From: Roseomonas sp.
GTDB lineage: Bacteria; Pseudomonadota; Alphaproteobacteria; Acetobacterales; Acetobacteraceae
Reading direction: 5' to 3'
Length of the DNA stretch: 64,000 nt
Assembly (NCBI GenBank): GCA_020249505.1
Contig: JADCFN010000009.1
Coordinates: 36,798-100,797 of the forward strand
The notes under the pieces are model-generated. The model saw nothing but the letters and a program-made list of their open reading frames with translations, did no database searches and was not told the DNA's origin. The position numbers and the translations under genes were made by a program. Below are positions 16,135 through 24,771 of the stretch, in pieces. The stretch's first letter is position 1; each line of letters starts with the position of its first letter.

Positions 16135-16917
16135 ATGTCCCTATTCGATCTGACCGGCAAAGTGGCAGTGGTGACCGGCGGCAGCCGCGGCATTGGCCGG
16201 GCGATTTGCGAAAGAATGGCCGAACACGGCGCCAAGGTGGTGGTATCCTCCCGCAAGCTGGATGCCTGTCAGGAGGTGGTGGAGGCCATCAAGGCCAAGG
16301 GCGGTGAAGCCATGGCCATTGCCTGCAATATCGGGCGCAAGAATGAATGTCAGGCGTTGATAGACCAGACCATCGCCGCCTGGGGCCAGGTGGATATCAT
16401 GGTCTGCAATGCCGCGATCAATCCGCATTTCGGCCCCGCCATGACCATGCCGGATGAGATTTTCGATAAGATCATGGCGTCTAACATCAAATCCAACCTG
16501 TGGCTTTCGCATATGACAGCGCCGGGCATGGCGGAACGGGGTGGCGGTTCCATCATCATCATCTCATCCATCGGCGGGTTTCGCGGTTCCCCGGTGCTGG
16601 GCGCCTATGCCATTTCCAAGGCGGCCGATATGCAATTGGTGCGCAATCTGGCGGTGGAATGGGGGCCGAAGAATGTGCGCGCCAATGCCATCGCGCCCGG
16701 CCTGGTGCGCACCGATTTCGCCCGCGCGCTTTGGGAAGACCCGGGCATTTACGCCAAGCGCACCAAGGACACGCCGCTGAAGCGCATTGGCGAACCCGAT
16801 GAAATCGCGGGCGCTGCGGTATTTCTGGGCTCCGCCGCTGGGTCCTTCATGACCGGGCAGACGATTGTGATTGATGGTGGTGTGCTGGCTGGCACGCCCA
16901 GCCGGTCAGACGACTGA
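16135..16917 (+). CDS. SDR family oxidoreductase (DHRS4/FabG-like)
   Basis: A 260-residue classical SDR. Start at the ATG 16135, preceded by CAGGAGGA; a longer reading to 16075 lacks a ribosome site. Motifs: TGGSRGIGRAI, CNIGRKNE at the adenine site, CNAAINPHFG, Ser in IIISSIGGF, Tyr-Lys in YAISKAA, and TGQTIVIDGG near the end. It is divergent from the beta-oxidation operon (143 bases apart), a position that suggests related control and a possible 3-hydroxyacyl or alcohol substrate. The substrate is not determinable. Confidence 0.88.
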   Translation: MSLFDLTGKVAVVTGGSRGIGRAICERMAEHGAKVVVSSRKLDACQEVVEAIKAKGGEAMAIACNIGRKNECQALIDQTIAAWGQVDIMVCNAAINPHFGPAMTMPDEIFDKIMASNIKSNLWLSHMTAPGMAERGGGSIIIISSIGGFRGSPVLGAYAISKAADMQLVRNLAVEWGPKNVRANAIAPGLVRTDFARALWEDPGIYAKRTKDTPLKRIGEPDEIAGAAVFLGSAAGSFMTGQTIVIDGGVLAGTPSRSDD

Positions 16918-16920
16918 AAT

Positions 16921-16948
16921 AAAAAAGGGGGGCCGGATAAGGCCCCCC
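16921..16948 (-). terminator. Rho-independent terminator for the AapJ-like gene
   Basis: GGGGGGCC (16927-16934) pairs perfectly with GGCCCCCC (16941-16948) around a 6-base loop. Six A residues precede it on the plus strand, giving a U6 tract on the minus strand. It therefore terminates the minus-strand gene ending at 16971. For the plus-strand SDR gene the hairpin lacks a U tract but may still stop read-through. Confidence 0.85.
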
Positions 16949-16970
16949 TCAGAAATCAAGCTGGTGCTTT

Positions 16971-18008
16971 TCAGCGCAGCGGAAGCGCGTACATCAAGCC
17001 ACCCGGCGTGGTCCAAAGATGGTTTGGGCCGCGTGGCAATTGCACCTGGCTTTTGTCGCCCATGGTGCGCTCATAAAGCTCCCCATAATTGCCGATGGCG
17101 CGAACCACATTGTAGGCCCAGGCGGGATCCAGCTTCAGCGATTGGCCAAGTTCCGGCGTCACGCCAAGCAAGCGGCGCGTATTGGGGTTGGTGCTTGTCC
17201 GGCGGCGTTCCTCGGCATTGGCCTGGGTGATGCCCTGTTCTTCCGCCTCAATGACCGCATAGGTGTACCAACGCACAATATCGTACCATTGATCATCGCC
17301 GCGGCGGAGATAGGCGCCGTAAGGTTCCTTGGAAAAACGCTCCGGCAGGATGGTCCAATCGGCAGGGCGCGGCATGGAAGACCGCACACCAGCAAGCTGG
17401 GACGCATCAGTGCCGAAACTGTCGCAGCGCCCGGCTTGCAGGGCGGCCACCGCCTGATCGGTACGTTCAAATACCACCGCCTGGAAGGGCGTATTGATGC
17501 TGCGGAAGTAATCCGCCGTCACCTGTTCATTCGTCGTTCCCTGGATCAGGCAAATCGTCGCGCCGCGCATCTCAGCAACCTTGTTGATGCCCGCATCCGC
17601 CTTCACCATGAAGCCATGGCCATCATAGAAATAGGTCACCGCATGACGCAGGCCGAGCGTGGTATCGCGCAGCATGGTCTGCGTCGAGGTGCGGAAAAGC
17701 ACATCAACTTCGCCGGCACCAAGCGCAGTGAAGCGTGTGGAGGATGACAGCGGCACGAAGCGCACCTTCGACGCATCATTGAAAATCGCGACCGCCAAAC
17801 CGCGGCAGAGATCAACATCGAAGCCCTGCCAAACACCCCGGCTATCGGGCAGGGCGAAGCCCGCGACACCATTATGAATGCCGCACACCAGCGTGCCGCG
17901 TGCCTTGATGGCATCAAGCGTTGGGCTGGCGGAGGGTTGGGCAAAGCTGGGCGCGGCGAAGGTCGCGAAAAGCGCAGCGAGCGCGGCTTTCAAACCGAAT
18001 TTACGCAT
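16971..18008 (-). CDS. General L-amino-acid-binding protein, AapJ-like (solitary)
   Basis: A 345-residue periplasmic binding protein with a Sec signal (MRKFGLKAALAALFATFAAPSFAQ). The mature part has TLDAIKARGTLVCGIHNGVAGFALPD, WQGFDVDLCRGLAVAIF and DKSQVQLPRGPNHLW, which match the AapJ/BztA family that feeds the Aap amino-acid ABC transporter. In rhizobia the genes for two permeases and an ATPase (aapQMP) follow; here neither side carries them, the next genes being an unrelated exporter and an SDR. It must use a transporter encoded elsewhere, or be a displaced paralogue. A clean terminator follows it. Confidence 0.85.
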   Translation of the reverse strand: MRKFGLKAALAALFATFAAPSFAQPSASPTLDAIKARGTLVCGIHNGVAGFALPDSRGVWQGFDVDLCRGLAVAIFNDASKVRFVPLSSSTRFTALGAGEVDVLFRTSTQTMLRDTTLGLRHAVTYFYDGHGFMVKADAGINKVAEMRGATICLIQGTTNEQVTADYFRSINTPFQAVVFERTDQAVAALQAGRCDSFGTDASQLAGVRSSMPRPADWTILPERFSKEPYGAYLRRGDDQWYDIVRWYTYAVIEAEEQGITQANAEERRRTSTNPNTRRLLGVTPELGQSLKLDPAWAYNVVRAIGNYGELYERTMGDKSQVQLPRGPNHLWTTPGGLMYALPLR

Positions 18009-18093
18009 GTGGAGCCTCTTTCCTGTTGCAGAGGCGCCAATTCACCGCCGCATCCGGGCCGTGTCAATCAAAACCGAGGCAGAACCGACAAGA

Positions 18094-18777
18094 TTACTGT
18101 TTCTCCACAATGCGCCCGTCTTCCATCGTCACCACACGGTCCGCGATATCCAGAATGCGCGGGTCATGCGTCACCATCAAAATCGGCACACCACGGGATT
18201 TCGCCAAATCGCGCAGCAGATGCGCAACCTCCGCGCCGGAGACCTTATCGAGCGCGGCGGTTGGTTCATCGGCCAAAACAAGGCCGGGTTCCCCCACCAG
18301 CGCACGGGCAATCGCCACGCGCTGGCGCTGCCCGCCGGAAAGCTTGGCCGGCAGCCGGTCCGCATGTTCCGCCAAACCCACCGCCGCCAGCATCTCACCA
18401 GCGCGCGCCAGGCGTTCGGTTTCCGAAAAGCGCGGCGCCACTTCCAACGCCATGGCCACATTCTGCCGCGCGGTCAGCGCGCCGAGCAGATTATGGTTCT
18501 GGAAAATGAAGCCGATGCGCTGGCGGAGTGAGACCCGCGCGCCTTCGGACGCGCCGAATAATTCCTGGCCCAATACGGTGCAGGAACCTTCCTGCATGGC
18601 GCGCAAAGCGCCGATCAGGGTCAGCAAGGTGGTCTTGCCGGAACCGGATGGGCCGGTCAGCAGCAGCACCTCCCCCACCCCCACCTGGAGCGCGACATCA
18701 CGCAGCACAGGCCGGCGCAATTCGCCTTCACCATAGGCGTAATTCAGCGCCTCAATCCGAATGGGTTCGGCCTGCAT
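18094..18777 (-). CDS. DevA-like ABC exporter ATP-binding protein
   Basis: A 227-residue ATPase of the MacB/LolD/DevA group. Walker A GPSGSGKTT, the Q-loop FIFQNHNLLGALTARQNV, the signature LSGGQRQRVAIARAL and Walker B LVLADEPTAALD are all intact, followed by VTHDPRI. Its start overlaps the stop of the permease gene by one base, so the two are translationally coupled. With the permease and the HlyD-type adaptor it forms a DevBCA-type envelope exporter. In cyanobacteria such a system exports heterocyst glycolipids; the cargo in proteobacteria is not known. It is the last gene of the operon. Confidence 0.9.
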   Translation of the reverse strand: MQAEPIRIEALNYAYGEGELRRPVLRDVALQVGVGEVLLLTGPSGSGKTTLLTLIGALRAMQEGSCTVLGQELFGASEGARVSLRQRIGFIFQNHNLLGALTARQNVAMALEVAPRFSETERLARAGEMLAAVGLAEHADRLPAKLSGGQRQRVAIARALVGEPGLVLADEPTAALDKVSGAEVAHLLRDLAKSRGVPILMVTHDPRILDIADRVVTMEDGRIVEKQ

Positions 18778-20024
18778 CAGGAAAACATATCCGCGGGATT
18801 GGCATCACGCAGTTTGCGCATGGCAAGCAAGCCTGCCACCGCGCACATGCCAAAGATCATCAGGAATACGGTGACGGCGCGATCCAACGTCATGCCGAGC
18901 GGCAGGAAAGTGGCAGCGCCGACGAATTCATACATCCAGATGGAGGCCAGAAATCCCGGCACAAACCCAAGCACGGCCAGGATCAGCGCGGATGCCATGA
19001 CAACGCGCGCCAGATAGAAATTGGAATAGCCAATCGCCTTCAGCGTTGCGTATTCGCGCAGATGGTTGGCGATGTCGCTGAAGAGGATTTGGTAGACAAT
19101 CACCATGCCGACAATCAGGCCCATGATGCTGCCAAAGCCGAAGATGAAACCAATCGCGGTCGCGGTTTCCCAGTAATGGCGTTCATGCGCCACCAATTCC
19201 GGCTGCGTCAGCACCATGACATCGCCGGGCAAGAGCGCCTTCAGCCTTTCCTTGGCGGCCTGAATATCGGCGCCGGGCACCAGGCGAATGGCAATCAGGT
19301 CAACATTCGATGGATCTCGCCCGCGCACCACGCGGCGGAAATTCACCTCACTCATCACCAGATTGCCATCAGCGCCGAAGGAAGGGCCGATTTCCACAAG
19401 ACCCACAAGGCGCATCATGCGATTGCCGATCTGCACCTCAAACGGTCCATGATCGGCCAGTTTCTTCGCAATATCGCCAAATTCGGGGCGGGAACGCACG
19501 TCAAAACCGACCGCATCCACCTGCCGCAGCGCATCTGAAATCTTGTCGAGGCCCGGAAAACGCATGGCACCGGCTTCAACATCAAAGCCAATCAATTGAA
19601 TGGCGCGCTTGGCGCCGGTCTCCGGATTGCGCCAGGAAGCCTGCGTCAAATAGACCGGCACGGCCTGTGCCACTTCTGGCAGGGCAAGCGCTTGAGGGGC
19701 ACGGATACGTGGCACCTGCTCTGGCCGGAAGCTCGCCATGGTGAGCGGATTCATCAGGAACAATTCCGCTTCCATCGCGGCATAAAGCCGCGTCGCGCTG
19801 TCAAACAAGGCAGCGCGGAAGCCAAGCTGCATGAAGACCAAAACGGCGGCGAACATCACGCCCGCAATGGCGGAAAACAGCCGCGCGCGTTCAAAGAAAA
19901 GCTGCCGCGTCGCGAGCCGCGCGGGCAGCAGGAACCAATCCAGCGGCGAAACCCGCCCCTTGCTCAGCGGCACTGATGCCGAAGCCACCGGCGCCGCGCG
20001 CAGATTTTCCGTCAGCGCATTCAC
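18777..20024 (-). CDS. DevC-like FtsX-family ABC exporter permease
   Basis: A 415-residue inner-membrane protein. It has one N-terminal membrane segment (ARLFSAIAGVMFAAVLVFMQLGFRAALFDSATRLY), a periplasmic domain of about 200 residues, and three C-terminal segments in the FtsX arrangement (IGFIFGFGSIMGLIVGMVIVYQILF onward). The EYATLKAIGYSNFYLARVV motif is typical of DevC/MacB-like permeases. The gene overlaps the adaptor gene by 4 bases. It provides the mechanical coupling between cytoplasmic ATP hydrolysis and the periplasmic adaptor. Confidence 0.9.
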   Translation of the reverse strand: MNALTENLRAAPVASASVPLSKGRVSPLDWFLLPARLATRQLFFERARLFSAIAGVMFAAVLVFMQLGFRAALFDSATRLYAAMEAELFLMNPLTMASFRPEQVPRIRAPQALALPEVAQAVPVYLTQASWRNPETGAKRAIQLIGFDVEAGAMRFPGLDKISDALRQVDAVGFDVRSRPEFGDIAKKLADHGPFEVQIGNRMMRLVGLVEIGPSFGADGNLVMSEVNFRRVVRGRDPSNVDLIAIRLVPGADIQAAKERLKALLPGDVMVLTQPELVAHERHYWETATAIGFIFGFGSIMGLIVGMVIVYQILFSDIANHLREYATLKAIGYSNFYLARVVMASALILAVLGFVPGFLASIWMYEFVGAATFLPLGMTLDRAVTVFLMIFGMCAVAGLLAMRKLRDANPADMFS

Positions 20025-21058
20025 GGCCGGATCGCCACTTGCACCTGCATATTGGACCGCCGGCGCAAGGCGGCCGCCCCGGCATCATCCAAGGTCAGGC
20101 GCACTTCAACGGTGCGTGCATCCACCGCCGCCACGGGATCATTGCTGGCCTGGGTCTGGCGCCGCACGGTCCAGCCGATATCGCTCACGCGCGCGGCGAA
20201 GCGTTGGGCTTCACCGGGCACCACCACTTCCGCCGCCGCACCAAGGCGCACGCGCGGCAGATCCGTTTCATAGACATCGGCTACCACTTCAAGCCTGGAA
20301 AGATCAGCGATTTCCAGTACGCCATCCGCGCCGACCTGATCACCGGGACGGACAAAAATCCGCAAGACCGTGCCCGCAATCGGCGCCCGCACCCGGGCCA
20401 ATTCGGCATCCGCAAGCGCCTTGGCCGCTGCCGCGCGTGCGCCGGCGACACGCGCCTCGGCCAGGGCGATATCCTCCGGCCGGGACGATAGCAGCGTATC
20501 CAAGGCTGCCATGGCTTCGCGCTTTTCGGCAGCCAAGCGCGTGGCAATGGCGCGGCTGCGATCGGCGGTGGCGACAGCGCCGGCACCGGTCGGCACCAGA
20601 CGCTCTGCCCGCTCCGCATCTCGCAAGGCGATTTCTTCCTGCGCGGCGATTGCCGCCACGCGGGCGCGTTGTGCCTCGATCTCTGAAGGCCGACCGGCGG
20701 CGCGCAGCCGGGCGAGCTGCGCCTCGGCCTCGGCCAGGGCGGCTTCGGCCTGGGCGGCGGCGGCATCCTTCATGGCGGCATCGGCGAATTCGGCGAGCAA
20801 TTGGCCGGCGGTGACCTCCGCCCCTTCACTCACCAGCAGGCGATCGAGCCGCGTCGCGGCCATGCCGCCTGGCTGATTGAGCCGGCGAATGCGCGAAGCG
20901 GGCTCCACCCTCCCCAGCGCGCCAACCCCAATCGGGCCAGAGGCAGCAACAGGTACCGGTGTTGCTGGCGGTGGCGTGCTGGCGCGCAATTGCCAAAAGC
21001 CCGCGCCGCCAAGCCCGAGCAGCAAAAGCCCTGCGATGATCTTGCCGCGCCGCGTCAT
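20021..21058 (-). CDS. DevB-like HlyD-family membrane fusion/adaptor protein
   Basis: A 345-residue adaptor with an N-terminal membrane anchor (GKIIAGLLLLGLGGAGFWQL), a lipoyl-like half motif (GALGRVEPASRI), a long Ala/Glu/Arg-rich alpha-helical hairpin (about residues 90-205), and the second lipoyl half (APIAGTVLRIFVRPGDQVGADGVLEIADLSRL). It spans the periplasm, linking the DevC/DevA pump to an outer-membrane TolC-like channel, which is not encoded here. The gene overlaps the TetR gene by 4 bases and the permease gene by 4 bases. Confidence 0.9.
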   Translation of the reverse strand: MTRRGKIIAGLLLLGLGGAGFWQLRASTPPPATPVPVAASGPIGVGALGRVEPASRIRRLNQPGGMAATRLDRLLVSEGAEVTAGQLLAEFADAAMKDAAAAQAEAALAEAEAQLARLRAAGRPSEIEAQRARVAAIAAQEEIALRDAERAERLVPTGAGAVATADRSRAIATRLAAEKREAMAALDTLLSSRPEDIALAEARVAGARAAAAKALADAELARVRAPIAGTVLRIFVRPGDQVGADGVLEIADLSRLEVVADVYETDLPRVRLGAAAEVVVPGEAQRFAARVSDIGWTVRRQTQASNDPVAAVDARTVEVRLTLDDAGAAALRRRSNMQVQVAIRP

Positions 21059-21618
21059 GGCTGCGCCCCCAAAAGCCCAGAAAGTGCTGCGCGCATTTCC
21101 GCCAATTCGGCGGCGCTTGGCGTGTAGAGGCTGAATAGCCGCGCCATGAACAGCCCATCCCCGGCCGCCACGATCGCCGCGCCATGGCCGGGCGGCAGGC
21201 CATCAGCGGCGACAGCCGCGCGCATGTCAGCAATAACGGCGCGCATCGGCGCCAAAAGCGCGGGGTCATGATGGAAGGCCGCCAGAAAGACCGCGCCGGC
21301 GCGCTGATGGCGTTCATTGCAGGCCAGGTCGCCCTCGCCAAAGCCCCATTCCAGCATGGACCGCGCCACACGCCCCGGCCCTTCCGGCTGGGTGGCGACG
21401 CAGGCCGCGAATTCCTGGGCGATGAAGCCAGCAAGCCGTCCGAGCAGCGCTTCCAACAGCGCCTCCTTGGAGGCGAAGTGATAGAGCAAACCGCCCTTGG
21501 ACACCCCGGCTTCGCGCGCGACGGCTTCGAGCGTCATCGCGCCGACGCCGCGGGCGATGATCAGGGTTTCAGCCGCATCCAGGATACGTGTGGGCGCGTC
21601 GGAGGTTTGGTTATCCAT
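21055..21618 (-). CDS. TetR/AcrR family regulator of the DevBCA operon
   Basis: A 187-residue repressor. The N-terminal helix-turn-helix covers about residues 8-55 (ARGVGAMTLEAVAREAGVSKGGLLYHFASKEALLEALL), which is a standard TetR DNA-binding domain. The C-terminal helical ligand domain ends with LSGLLGAQP. It is the first gene of the tetR-devB-devC-devA operon, and a perfect 14-bp palindrome lies in its own promoter, so it very likely represses itself and the exporter until an exporter substrate or toxic compound binds. Confidence 0.92.
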   Translation of the reverse strand: MDNQTSDAPTRILDAAETLIIARGVGAMTLEAVAREAGVSKGGLLYHFASKEALLEALLGRLAGFIAQEFAACVATQPEGPGRVARSMLEWGFGEGDLACNERHQRAGAVFLAAFHHDPALLAPMRAVIADMRAAVAADGLPPGHGAAIVAAGDGLFMARLFSLYTPSAAELAEMRAALSGLLGAQP

Positions 21619-21627
21619 ACCCGCTTA

Positions 21628-21653
21628 ACTATACCGTCCGGACGGTTTGTCAA
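21628..21653 (-). promoter_or_regulatory. Promoter with embedded TetR-type operator
   Basis: On the minus strand TTGACA (21653-21648) and TATAGT (21633-21628) are separated by 14 bases. The perfect palindrome ACCGTCCGGACGGT (21633-21646) occupies that spacer. The ATG of the regulator follows 9 bases after the -10-like box. ACCGTCCGGACGGT resembles known TetR/AcrR-type operators. The spacing is short for a sigma-70 promoter, so the exact -10 is uncertain, but occupation would block polymerase in any case. Confidence 0.72.
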
Positions 21654-22627
21654 GTTTTTTCTGGGATAACCCTATCCAGCAGCGCTTCAATCTCCGCCGC
21701 ATCGTCCCAGGCCAGGGCGATGCTCACCACCTGAATGCCGGCGCGCAGGGCGGGCGGAATGCGCACAATATCCTTGCGCGTCGTGACCGGGATGGCGCGA
21801 AGCTTCTCGGCCTCGGCCAGCAGGTCGCGGATTTCCTGATCATCGAAGGGGTAGTGATCCGCGAAGGGATGGCGCGCGGCCAGCACGGCGCCGGCTTCCT
21901 GCAGGGTTGCGAAGAATTTGCGCGGATTGGCGATGCCGCAAAAGGCGACCACGGGCTTGCCGGCGAGCGCGGCCGCTTCCGGCCCCGGCACCAGCCGGGC
22001 GCGCAGCACGGGCAAGCCGGGCGGGAGTTGCGCGAGTGCGCCGGTTTCATCCTCACCAATCAGCACGGCGGCTTGGCAGCGCGCGGCGGCGGCGGCCACG
22101 GGTTCGCGCAGCGGCCCCGAGGGGATCACGCGGCCATTGCCGAAGCCATAAGACCCATCAATGATCAGGAGCGAGAGTGTTTTCTCAAGCGTCGGGTTCT
22201 GCAGACCATCATCCATGATGATCGCTTGCGCCCCGGCTGCCTCAGCCGCCGCCCCACCGGCCGCGCGATCCGCCGAAACCCAAGTGGGGGCGATGGCCGC
22301 CAGCAGCAAAGCCTCATCACCGACCGCGCGGCTGTCATGTGCAGCCAAGTCAACGCGTGCGGGGCCTTTCAGCTTGCCGCCATAGCCGCGCAGCAGGAAA
22401 TGCGGCGCCAGGCCGCGCGCGCTGAGCCTTTCACCAAGATCCAGCGCCACCGTGGTTTTGCCCGCGCCGCCTGCGGTCGCATTGCCGCAGCAAATCACCG
22501 GCAGGGCGAGCTTCTTCCCCTGCTGCGTCATGCGCCGTGCCGTGGTGGCGGCGTAGAGCGCCGCAATGGGCGAGAGCAAGGCTGCCGCCACACCAGGCTT
22601 ACCGCTCCAGAATTCAGGCGCTCGCAT
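21650..22627 (-). CDS. lpxK: Tetraacyldisaccharide 4'-kinase
   Basis: Phosphorylates the 4' position of the lipid A disaccharide at the inner membrane. The 325-residue protein starts at MRAPEFWSGKPG, the conserved LpxK start; codons upstream are open but not LpxK-like. It has a short N-terminal membrane-associated segment, the P-loop GNATAGGAGKTT near residue 50, and LLRGYGGK and DEALLLA blocks. It follows waaA on the same strand (159-base gap). The -35 box of the tetR promoter overlaps its last codons. Confidence 0.93.
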   Translation of the reverse strand: MRAPEFWSGKPGVAAALLSPIAALYAATTARRMTQQGKKLALPVICCGNATAGGAGKTTVALDLGERLSARGLAPHFLLRGYGGKLKGPARVDLAAHDSRAVGDEALLLAAIAPTWVSADRAAGGAAAEAAGAQAIIMDDGLQNPTLEKTLSLLIIDGSYGFGNGRVIPSGPLREPVAAAAARCQAAVLIGEDETGALAQLPPGLPVLRARLVPGPEAAALAGKPVVAFCGIANPRKFFATLQEAGAVLAARHPFADHYPFDDQEIRDLLAEAEKLRAIPVTTRKDIVRIPPALRAGIQVVSIALAWDDAAEIEALLDRVIPEKT

Positions 22628-22786
22628 CAGTTGAAACCGTTCAAACCTTCCGCAGTGCTGGCATCGCGCCGATGGCGAGCACAGCAAGGATGACTTTTCC
22701 TGGGGCTTCCCGATCCGCGCGGCTTCGCCGTCTTTGCGGTAAGGGCCCCGAGTTTTCTTGGACTGGTCCTTCCCGGTGGGGGGATG
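22628..22786 (-). other. Intergenic stretch upstream of lpxK, open in frame with it
   Basis: The minus-strand frame of lpxK stays open through all 159 bases back to the waaA stop, yet contains no ATG or GTG; the only alternative starts are TTG. The virtual peptide is basic and ends with a Cys-x-x-Cys (RCQHCGRF) just before the LpxK start, quite unlike LpxK N-termini. It may be a remnant of another gene or a dispersed repeat. No strong promoter or ribosome site is seen for lpxK here. Confidence 0.4.
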
Positions 22787-24097
22787 CTACCGCGCCGGGC
22801 CGATCAAGGGCAACAGGCTTGTGGCGATGCGCTCTGGCAGGCCGGCCTGATCCTGCGCCAGCGCCGCCGCCGCCCCCGCCATGGCCTGCCCGGCGGCGGG
22901 ATCGGCGAGTAGGCGCGCGACCTGGGCGGCCAGCGCCGGCGCTGCCCCCGGCCCAACCCGGGTTTCGGCCAGGGCATGGGCGGCGCGCAAGCGGGTGATG
23001 ATTTCAGCAAAATTGAAGTGATGCGGGCCGATCAGGATGGGGCAGCCAAGCCGCGCGGCTTCCAGCGGGTTCTGCCCGCCATGCGGCACCAGGGACCCGC
23101 CAATCAGTGCCAGACGAGCCAAGCGATAGAACAAGCCCAATTCGCCAAGCGTATCCGCGACATAAACCGCAACGCCTGGCCCCGCTTCCTGCCCAGCGCC
23201 GCGCCGCGCGACGGGCAAATCCCCCACCAAAGTGGCGATATCCGGCCCTCGCTGCGGATGGCGCGGCACGATCACCGTGAGCAAGCCCGGGTGATCCGGC
23301 GCGAGTAGCCGATGCGCGCTTAGGATGATCTCATCCTCCCCCGGATGGGTACTGGCGGCGAGCCAGACAGGCCGCCCCGCCCAGGCAGCTTTCAGCCGCG
23401 CCAGTTCGGCGGCGTCAGCCGGCAGGGGCGGCGCGGCGTATTTCAGATTCCCCCAGCAGGGCACCTTACGCCCCGCCAAGGCGGAAAAGCGTGCTGCATC
23501 AGCTTCGGTCTGCGCCAGGATCAGCGCAAAGCGCCCAAGCAAGCCCCGCGCGAAACCGGGCGCCCAGCCCCAGGTCTTGGCGGAGCGCGCCGACATGCGC
23601 GCATTCACCAGCGCCAGCGGTACGCCCTGCCGGCCGGCTGCCGCCAGCATATTTGGCCAGAGTTCGGATTCCACGATGACCGCCAGATCAGGGCGCCAAG
23701 CTTCCAGAAACCGCGCCACCCAGCGCGGCACATCCAAGGGCAAAAAGCGATGCTGCGTCCGCGGCGCCAATTCGGGCGAAAGCCTTTGTTCCAGCAAGCG
23801 CGCCGACGTGACCGTACCGGTGGTGACCAGGAAGGAAAGCGCTGGATCCTGCTTCGCCAAAGCCTCCAGCAGCGGCAGCAGGGACAGCGTCTCCCCATTG
23901 CTCGCCGCATGGCACCAGACCAGCCGGCCCGGTGGGCGTGCCGCGCCATGGCCCTGGCGTTCGGGCAGACGCTCAGCGATTTCCTTCCCCTTGGCGACAC
24001 GGCGGCGGAGGTAAAGCGGCAAAAGCGGCGCGAGCAGGCTGGCAATCAGCGCCCAAGCACCGGCCAGCATGCGCGCTGAAAGGCCCTGCGGTGTCAT
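22787..24097 (-). CDS. waaA: 3-deoxy-D-manno-octulosonic acid (Kdo) transferase
   Basis: Transfers Kdo from CMP-Kdo to lipid IVA at the inner-membrane surface (GT30 family). The 436-residue protein has an N-terminal membrane anchor (WALIASLLAPLLPLYLRRR). The conserved VWCHAASNGETLSLLPL near residue 60 holds the catalytic Glu. It also has VIVESELWPNML and the CMP-binding SLVPHGGQNPLEAARLGCPILIGPHHFNF. The ATG overlaps the stop of the DUF374 gene by 4 bases. It works downstream of kdsB and just before or after lpxK in lipid A-Kdo assembly. Confidence 0.95.
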   Translation of the reverse strand: MTPQGLSARMLAGAWALIASLLAPLLPLYLRRRVAKGKEIAERLPERQGHGAARPPGRLVWCHAASNGETLSLLPLLEALAKQDPALSFLVTTGTVTSARLLEQRLSPELAPRTQHRFLPLDVPRWVARFLEAWRPDLAVIVESELWPNMLAAAGRQGVPLALVNARMSARSAKTWGWAPGFARGLLGRFALILAQTEADAARFSALAGRKVPCWGNLKYAAPPLPADAAELARLKAAWAGRPVWLAASTHPGEDEIILSAHRLLAPDHPGLLTVIVPRHPQRGPDIATLVGDLPVARRGAGQEAGPGVAVYVADTLGELGLFYRLARLALIGGSLVPHGGQNPLEAARLGCPILIGPHHFNFAEIITRLRAAHALAETRVGPGAAPALAAQVARLLADPAAGQAMAGAAAALAQDQAGLPERIATSLLPLIGPAR

Positions 24098-24771
24098 TGC
24101 GCCACCGCCTGATCGGCGCGTTCCGTCGCGCGGTTGAGCGCTGCGGTGATGGCCGGCAAGGCGCTCGCCGGATCCTCACGCGGCACCGCAATAGGCGCTT
24201 CGATCACTACCACGGCGCGGGCAAAGGGCAGCGGAAAGCGCATCCGGTCCCAGGACCGGGCGCGGCGCATGCGCGAAGATGCCGCCCCGCAGGCCAGCAC
24301 CGGCAGCCCCGCCAAAGCCGCAAGCTGGGCAATGCCGGGCGCGGCTTCTCGTGCCGGGCCGCGCGGACCATCGGGTGTGATCACCGCAACCCCGCCGCCT
24401 TCCAGCACGCGCAAAAGCTGGCGCAGCCCCGCCGCCCCGCCCTTCGAAGATGAGGCATGCACCACCTCCACATCGAAAGGCGCCACGGCGCGCGCGATCA
24501 GCCTTCCGTCACGATGGCGCGAAATCAGCGCCTGTGCCCTGCGCTCGGGGGCCACCGGATTTTCACGGGCGATCAGCCGCCAGCCCTGCGCGGCAAGCGG
24601 CAGGCATTCATGCCAAAAGGCCAGGATCATCGGGCCGCTGGACTTTAGATTGGCGTGCTCGGCGCCCACGAGCGTCCAGCGCGTGGTGGCCCAGATCAGC
24701 CGCAAATACAGCCCCACCAGCCAGGCGAGCAGCGCCTGGGCAGAAGGATGGCGGATCAGCCGCTTGAACAT
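24094..24771 (-). CDS. DUF374 lysophospholipid acyltransferase-like protein
   Basis: A 225-residue membrane-associated protein of the DUF374 family, related to PlsC/LpxL acyltransferases. Motifs: an N-terminal hydrophobic segment (LLAWLVGLYLRLIWATTRW), MILAFWHECLPLA (the catalytic-His block), ISRHRDGRLIARAV, and VITPDGPRGPAREAAPGI. Members sit next to waaA in many Alphaproteobacteria, which suggests a role in lipid A or lipopolysaccharide acyl modification, though the reaction is unproven. It is the first gene of the waaA-lpxK operon and is divergent from the RND pump operon (164 bases). Confidence 0.85.
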   Translation of the reverse strand: MFKRLIRHPSAQALLAWLVGLYLRLIWATTRWTLVGAEHANLKSSGPMILAFWHECLPLAAQGWRLIARENPVAPERRAQALISRHRDGRLIARAVAPFDVEVVHASSSKGGAAGLRQLLRVLEGGGVAVITPDGPRGPAREAAPGIAQLAALAGLPVLACGAASSRMRRARSWDRMRFPLPFARAVVVIEAPIAVPREDPASALPAITAALNRATERADQAVAQ

